Shown here: piece after piece, positions 31,278 through 36,071 of the stretch
Layout: every line of letters begins with the position of its first letter
How positions within the stretch are numbered: the stretch's first letter is position 1
Assembly: GCA_027078675.1 (NCBI GenBank)
Contig: JALWWX010000232.1
Coordinates: forward strand, 1 to 36,071
DNA: 36,071 nucleotides
From: Aquificales bacterium
Lineage (GTDB): Bacteria > Aquificota > Aquificia > Aquificales > Aquificaceae
Direction: 5' to 3'
The notes under the pieces: generated by a model
Databases searched by the model: none
Told to the model about the DNA's origin: nothing
What the model saw: the letters and a program-made list of their open reading frames with translations, nothing else
Translations under genes and position numbers: made by a program

Positions 31278-32075
31278 TTATTTGCGGAGTATTTCAAGGG
31301 CTTCTTCAACAGATCCTTTATTATAAACAATGTGAGCCATTGCCATTACCATTTTCTTTGGATCTTCCGCTTGAAATATGTTCCTGCCTATGGATAAACC
31401 CGCCGCTCCTGCATCCATAGCACCCTTTACCATTTCTAAAACGTCCCTCTCCGATTTCATCTTTGGACCCCCCGCTATCACAACGGGTATGGGGCATCCC
31501 TCAACCACCTTCCTGAAGCTTTCAGGATTTCCCGTATAAGGTACCTTTACTATATCCGCACCCAGCTCTGCACCTATTCTTGCGCAGTGTGCTACCACAT
31601 TTACATCGTATTGATCTTCAATATTCGGACCCCTTCCGTAAACCATAGCAAGCAGAGGCATCTGCCATTCATCACACAAGGCTGATACTTTACCGAAATC
31701 CCTCAACATCTCCCTTTCCATTTCCGCTCCTATGTTCACGTGTATTGATACCCCGTCCGCCCCCAGCTTTATGGCTTCTTCCACCGTACAGACCAAAGTT
31801 TTTTCATTCTTGGTAGGTGCCAAATCTGTTGATGCGGACATATGGATTATCAGTCCTATGTCCTTACCTTTGCCCCTGTGCCCAGCCCTTACCATACCTT
31901 TGTGTATAATAACCGCAGATGCTCCTCCCTCCGCCACGAGATCTATTGTTTTTTTGATATTTTCAATACCCTTTATAGGTCCGGAGCTTACACCGTGATC
32001 CATAGGAACAAAAATTGCATGTCCCGTATTTCTGTCTATAATTCGTTCAATCCTTACCTGCTTTCCTATACCCAT
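31278..32075 (-). CDS. Class I aldolase family: fructose-bisphosphate aldolase or ADH synthase
   Basis: A 265-residue TIM-barrel aldolase of the archaeal FbaB/ADHS family. Key segments are [46 protein letters not shown] and [11 protein letters not shown], where Lys177 is the likely Schiff-base lysine; VVIAGGPK and [10 protein letters not shown] form the phosphate site. It is very similar, from memory, to the Methanocaldococcus enzyme making 2-amino-3,7-dideoxy-D-threo-hept-6-ulosonate, an aromatic amino-acid precursor; the same fold also serves as gluconeogenic aldolase. The window cannot settle which. It sits three bases after the TonB-like gene and 12 before fabI. Confidence 0.85.
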   Translation of the reverse strand: MGIGKQVRIERIIDRNTGHAIFVPMDHGVSSGPIKGIENIKKTIDLVAEGGASAVIIHKGMVRAGHRGKGKDIGLIIHMSASTDLAPTKNEKTLVCTVEEAIKLGADGVSIHVNIGAEMEREMLRDFGKVSALCDEWQMPLLAMVYGRGPNIEDQYDVNVVAHCARIGAELGADIVKVPYTGNPESFRKVVEGCPIPVVIAGGPKMKSERDVLEMVKGAMDAGAAGLSIGRNIFQAEDPKKMVMAMAHIVYNKGSVEEALEILRK

Positions 32076-32078
32076 TTT

Positions 32079-32756
32079 TCAACCTCCCGTAAATCTAAAT
32101 ACAACTTCACCCGTTTGTACAAAATCAACGGGCAATGCTTCAAACTTAACCAGCTTTATATATCTTAACAGTGTACTGTCTATTTTGGCATTTCCGCTTC
32201 TTTGTACTATTACAGCCTTTATAACCCTTCCGTAAGGATTTACCCATATTTTAATCCTCAAAGGAGCCGGAAACTCTTGTGTTACAAGGTAAGGTAGTGG
32301 TGGAGTGTAGATTATCTTTCTATTTCCTGCGGAGAAAGTTATACCGCTTCCCGATACCACCGCGGATATGGAACCTATACTCTTTCCGTGGGCTGTAGTT
32401 CCCTTTTCCTTATGTTCCTTAAGCTTCTCCCTTACAGACTCTTGGATACTTGCAAGGATCCTTACATCCTCTTCTTTTTTCTTTTCCACCTTTACAGGTA
32501 CATCCCCTTCCTTGTGAGCTTTTTCAACTACAGCTGTTGCTTTTTTATTAACCTTTGAAACCTTTTTTTGCTTAGCCACTTTTGGAGGAGGACTTTTTAT
32601 CGTTACCTCCCTTATCTTTATCTTTAGTGGTTGGGATTCGGGAATATCAATGTGTGTTACGAGGAATAGGCTTGCAAATCCTGTGAATATAAGAAGGTTT
32701 ATAAATAAGGAACCTGTCCAGTAAGCGAGATCCTCTTTACTTATCCTTAAATTCAT
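32079..32756 (-). CDS. TonB-family energy transducer
   Basis: TonB proteins carry energy from the inner membrane to outer-membrane receptors. The 225-residue protein has one N-terminal membrane anchor (residues about 13-35, LFINLLIFTGFASLFLVTHI), a Lys/Pro/Glu-rich periplasmic linker (KSPPPKVAKQKKVSKVNKKA), and a C-terminal TonB domain: PLRIKIWVNPYGRVIKAVIV, then RSGNAKIDSTLLRYIKLVKF and EVVFRF. No ExbB, ExbD or TonB-dependent receptor is in the window. It is the first gene of a five-gene minus-strand unit, and its promoter must lie in the 79 bases shared with the beta-helix gene. Confidence 0.87.
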   Translation of the reverse strand: MNLRISKEDLAYWTGSLFINLLIFTGFASLFLVTHIDIPESQPLKIKIREVTIKSPPPKVAKQKKVSKVNKKATAVVEKAHKEGDVPVKVEKKKEEDVRILASIQESVREKLKEHKEKGTTAHGKSIGSISAVVSGSGITFSAGNRKIIYTPPLPYLVTQEFPAPLRIKIWVNPYGRVIKAVIVQRSGNAKIDSTLLRYIKLVKFEALPVDFVQTGEVVFRFTGG

Positions 32757-32762
32757 GGAATA

Positions 32763-32806
32763 TCAACAGATATTATATAATAGTTCAACAGATATTATAT
32801 AATAGT
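32763..32806. repeat. Two tandem 22-base repeats, each with a 12-base palindrome
   Basis: TCAACAGATATTATATAATAGT occurs twice in direct tandem with no mismatch (32763-32784 and 32785-32806). Each copy contains the perfect palindrome TATTATATAATA (32771-32782, 32793-32804), which also holds a TATAAT on both strands. The pair lies between the divergent tonB-like and beta-helix genes. The 22-base pitch is about two helix turns, so two dimers could bind on one face. Either paired operators or a recent duplication of a promoter element. Confidence 0.8.
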
Positions 32807-32835
32807 TCGGAATACGGGCGGACGGGGGAAATAAA

Positions 32836-35141
32836 ATGCTTGTTTTAATGCTTTTGTTTCCTGTACTATTATGGGCTGCCAATCTATATGTGACTCCTAA
32901 TCCTTCTACTGGAGCGGATTGTAGTCAAACAAACCCTTGTGGTCTTCAGGATGCTTTAAATATTGCTGCAAGTAACGGGGAGTCTGATACGGTTTATCTT
33001 GAAGCGGGGACATATTCTTTGGGAAGTGTAGTCAGCTATACTCCTTCATCCACTGAAAATTTTAGTATCTATATAAAAGCTTTGGATCCAAATAATAAAC
33101 CCGTTTTGGATGGGGGAGGGTCGGAGATAATGAGCATAAATACTACAGGCTTGCCTGATGATTCCAATGTGGTGATAAGTGTTGAGAATATAGTCTTTTA
33201 TGCAGGCGGGGTAACAGCATCGGGAATTTCTGCTTCCGCTTTAGAGATAAAGACCTCGCAGGCTACGGTAAGTGTGGTAGGTTGTGAATTTAGGGGAAAT
33301 ACTTTTTCTTTAGACACAAGTGTATTATTTGTAAAAGCTAACACCGCCCAATTAAAGGATAACGTGTTTCAAGACAATAACATATTAGGTGCAAATGCTA
33401 CATCCTATCTTATTAAGTATGAGGGTTCATATGTTTCCTTTATCAATAATCTTATAGAAAACAACATATCAACCGGAAAGCCCGCAGTTGCGTTTTATTC
33501 TCAGGCTTCTCAGGTTGCCAATGTTATAGGAAATAGGATATTGAATAATTCCCAATATGCGGGTTTGAAACTTGATAACTCCGTATCCTATGTATATAAC
33601 AACTTCATTGTTGGTAATACTGCTGACACGGGTGATTATTACAGTAGTGGTGTTGGAAGTTGTATATATGTGTATGATAATCCTGCGGTCTATATATATG
33701 GAAATTACTGCGTTAACAATACCGCTGATGTGGGGTCAATTTCTATAGAGTCAGGTCCAGGCGGTAAGCAGAATGTTGAAATAGTCAACAATATTATATA
33801 TGGAAACCGCGCTGTATTGTCTGGAGGTGGTATTGGTATAGACATTTCTTACGGAAAAGTCGTTGTTACTAATAACACCATCTATAATAATACCGCACTT
33901 ATGGGGGGAGGTGTTTTTATATACTCTTCTCCGTCTGGTGATAGAAGGGCTTTCATTTACCTTTATAACAATATCATTTATGGAAATAAGGCTGATACGG
34001 GGGCAGAAGTACTTTTGATGTCGGAACCTTCTGCCAAACTTGACCTGAATATTCATTACAACATACTATCTTCGGAGGAGGGTGTAGAACTGGATGTTTG
34101 GAGTGATGATGTGAATGTCTACATGGATAACAATATCTTTGAAAATCCCCTTCTTGCAAATCCTTATGCAGGAGATTTCGGCCTAAGACCGGATTCCCCT
34201 GCAATTGATGCTGGTTACAACGATGCACCCGCCTTACCTCTTGAGGACTACAGGGGCGGACCCCGTATTGTAGGACCCAATGTTGATATAGGTGCTGTTG
34301 AGTATGACCCTTCCCTTCCGCCTTCCTATCCCAATATAAAGCTTGATATGGATGAGATTGATTTCGGGGATGTGTTAAAGTATGAAAGCAAATTTAAAGA
34401 TATTAATATAGCCAATGTGGGTAACGCTCCTCTTTCCGTGATGGATATTTATGTGCTGGGAAATAGGTTTAGCCTTGATGTTAATGGCGGGGACAAGCCT
34501 TGTGGAAATACCTCGTTTACCCTTAATCCCGGGGGTAACTGTACTGTAAGGATTTATTTTGAAGGCTCGGAGGAAGGTACCTATGAGGGAATACTTCTTA
34601 TATCATCCGATGATCCAGATTCACCAGAACTGAGTGTTGGTATAAGGGCTACGGTAGTGGGATGGTCGGATACGGGTGAAGTTAATACGAATTACGGTAA
34701 GATGATCTTTTATATAACGGAGGGCAAATTTGAGACTTTAAAGGCGGAAAGGATGACATGTAAACTTCCCGAAGGCTATAAGCTTTCGCCTTATGGTTCT
34801 GTGCGTTTGGGTATTGATTTAAAGGGAAGCTCGGATACACTGCTGAAGATAGAGTTGCCCAAAGTTAAAAGGGGGATCTTTGTATTCTTATGTGCTGATA
34901 GTAATGGTTATTTTGTTGAGAACGCATATGTAAGCGGGAACGGAATAGGTATAAGTTTGAGTGATGACGCGGACAAAAAAAGGGACGGCCGTATTAATGT
35001 TTATATTGCCTTGGGTGAGAAGGGCATTATTCAGAAGGTTGTAAAAGAAAAGGGATGTTATTTCTCCGGTTATTTTCCGCTTCTTATTTTGTTTATGGCT
35101 TTAATACACCTTCTAAGAATACGTTATAATTTATTTAGGTA

Positions 35142-35142
<1 letters not shown>
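32836..35142 (+). CDS. Secreted parallel beta-helix protein with Ig-like domain and C-terminal anchor
   Basis: A 768-residue surface protein. Signal peptide MLVLMLLFPVLLWA precedes ANLYVTPNPSTGADC. Residues about 20-480 form a right-handed parallel beta-helix with many NNxI/NNTI turns (VTNNTIYNNTALMGGGVFIY; LYNNIIYGNKADTGAEVLL), ending in the common AIDAGYNDAP-RGGPRIVG-DIGAVEY cap. Residues about 490-600 are an ASPM/SPD-2/Hydin-type Ig domain (IDFGDVLKYESKFKDINIAN). The end, KGCYFSGYFPLLILFMALIH followed by RIRYNLFR, is Cys motif, membrane helix and basic cluster, like C-terminal sorting signals. Function is unknown; adhesion or glycan binding is plausible. The TAG stop shares its G with the next tRNA. 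Confidence 0.85.
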
Positions 35143-35234
<92 letters not shown>

Positions 35235-35244
35235 TCCAAAAGAT

Positions 35245-36071
35245 ATGAACATACTTAAGGAGTATCGCCTTATTCCTTTGGAGGAGGATGATCACAGAAT
35301 AAAACTTATGGTACCACCTAATTTCAAAGATGAAGATGTAGAAGAAATAAGGTTTTTAACTGGTAAGGATGTTGAACTTGTTGTTGTTGAAGAAGAGGAA
35401 TTCACCAAGGAACTACAGAACAGGTTGTCCATGGAAGAGGTGGTTATTGAGTCGGAAGAGGAAGAGATAGGGGATATAAGTAAGGATATTCTCTTAGAAT
35501 CCGAGGACAGCCCTATAGTTAATCTTGTCAATTCTGTGCTTATTAAAGCTTCCACCGCAGGGGCATCGGATATTCATTTTGAACCTTACGAAGATGAAGC
35601 CCTTATAAGGTTGAGACTTGACGGAATACTTCACGATTACCTTAAAGTTCCCAAAACCATGTATGAATCGGTGGTGTCTCGTATAAAGGTTATGGCAAAC
35701 ATGAATGTTGCTGAGAGAAGGATACCTCAGGACGGTAGGATAAGAATAAAAATAGGAAAAAAAGACCTTGATATAAGGGTCTCAACTGTGCCTACCGTTT
35801 TGGGGGAGAGGGTAGTGTTGAGACTTCTTGATAGATCGGGTTCTCTTCTTGAACTTGAAGATCTTGGACTTGAAGGTGAGGATCTTGAGAAGGTTAAAAA
35901 CCTTGCCAAAAAGCCTTACGGGATAGTCCTCGTTACAGGACCCACGGGTGCAGGGAAAAGTACTACACTGTACGCCATGCTTCTCTATGTGAAGGGACCC
36001 GAAAAGAACATAATAACCATTGAAGATCCTGTTGAATACCAGATTAAGGGTATAAGTCAGATTCAGGTAAA
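35245..36071 (+). CDS. gspE: GspE/PilB-type secretion ATPase (partial, 3' end missing)
   Basis: Type II secretion / type IV pilus assembly ATPase. It is not in the ORF track because it runs off the window. Translation from ATG 35245 gives about 275 residues. A short N-terminal domain (NILKEYRLIPLEEDDHRIKL) and an acidic linker are followed by SPIVNLVNSVLIKASTAGAS and DIHFEPYEDEALIRLRLDG, typical of GspE, then the Walker A motif GPTGAGKSTTLYA and the aspartate box TIEDPVEYQ. The Walker B and tetracysteine zinc site would lie beyond the end. The short N-terminus leaves GspE versus PilB open. It begins ten bases after the tRNA CCA. Confidence 0.88.
   Translation, partial: MNILKEYRLIPLEEDDHRIKLMVPPNFKDEDVEEIRFLTGKDVELVVVEEEEFTKELQNRLSMEEVVIESEEEEIGDISKDILLESEDSPIVNLVNSVLIKASTAGASDIHFEPYEDEALIRLRLDGILHDYLKVPKTMYESVVSRIKVMANMNVAERRIPQDGRIRIKIGKKDLDIRVSTVPTVLGERVVLRLLDRSGSLLELEDLGLEGEDLEKVKNLAKKPYGIVLVTGPTGAGKSTTLYAMLLYVKGPEKNIITIEDPVEYQIKGISQIQV

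Noticed and set aside
32763-32806. CRISPR array or transposon end
   Set aside because: Only two units in direct contact without spacers, and no cas or transposase genes nearby.
35292-35909. Minus-strand ORFs opposite the GspE-type gene
   Set aside because: Ser-rich reverse reading of an acidic coding region; the plus strand shows Walker A and aspartate-box motifs.

Overview
The window looks like a chromosomal segment from a thermophilic, Gram-negative bacterium of the Aquificota (Aquifex/Hydrogenobacter/Thermocrinis relatives). The evidence is protein-level resemblance recalled from memory: Aquifex-like L2 and S19, a thioredoxin-fold [2Fe-2S] ferredoxin with Cys9/22/55/59 as in the Aquifex aeolicus protein, Lys/Glu-rich proteins, very tight gene packing, and an S10 ribosomal cluster that stops after rpsQ. 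Outer-membrane genes (porin, TonB, O-antigen ligase-like, lipoprotein cytochrome, RlpA-like) show a two-membrane cell. mqnA indicates menaquinone synthesis by the futalosine route. I ran no database search.

Layout. (1) 1-5353, + strand: end of tuf, then rpsJ-rplC-rplD-rplW-rplB-rpsS-rplV-rpsC-rplP-rpmC-rpsQ. (2) 5320-6929: RlpA-like protein and alanine racemase; pabB converges on them. (3) 7974-9850: glycosyltransferase and O-antigen ligase-like protein, divergent from pabB across only 21 bases. (4) 9920-11674, - strand: ClC transporter with CBS domains. (5) 11690-15313, + strand: ApbE flavin transferase, FMN-binding protein with a flavinylation motif, an internally duplicated membrane protein, an ADP-ribosylglycohydrolase and hfq. 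(6) 15310-17462, - strand: ferredoxin, Ogg glycosylase, porin; rpsU lies divergently on +. (7) 24343-17796, - strand: unknown protein, HD hydrolase, transglutaminase TgpA-like, ArsR regulator, trxA, trxB, PilZ protein. (8) 26504-24423, - strand: six-repeat hexaheme lipoprotein cytochrome with its own promoter and terminator. (9) 26596-28386, + strand: trpD-mqnA. (10) 32756-28349, - strand: tonB-like, class I aldolase/ADH synthase-like, fabI, a short molybdopterin-oxidoreductase-like protein, hpf. (11) 32836-end, + strand: secreted parallel beta-helix protein, tRNA-Ser(GCT), start of a GspE-type ATPase.

How the parts fit. Two groups point to redox work outside the cytoplasm. One is the ApbE / FMN-binding protein / membrane protein trio, in which the membrane protein is a clear two-fold repeat with a conserved histidine in each half. 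The other is the hexaheme outer-membrane lipoprotein. A third redox group is the ArsR-TrxA-TrxB operon, with a palindromic operator candidate and a cysteine-bearing regulator. I consider the flavin trio the best candidate for a little-described system, and the hexaheme repeat protein and the short molybdopterin-like protein next.

No insertion sequence, CRISPR array, rRNA or prophage was seen. No gene-free stretch exceeds 300 bases; the longest (about 135 bases, 17463-17597) holds two back-to-back promoters.
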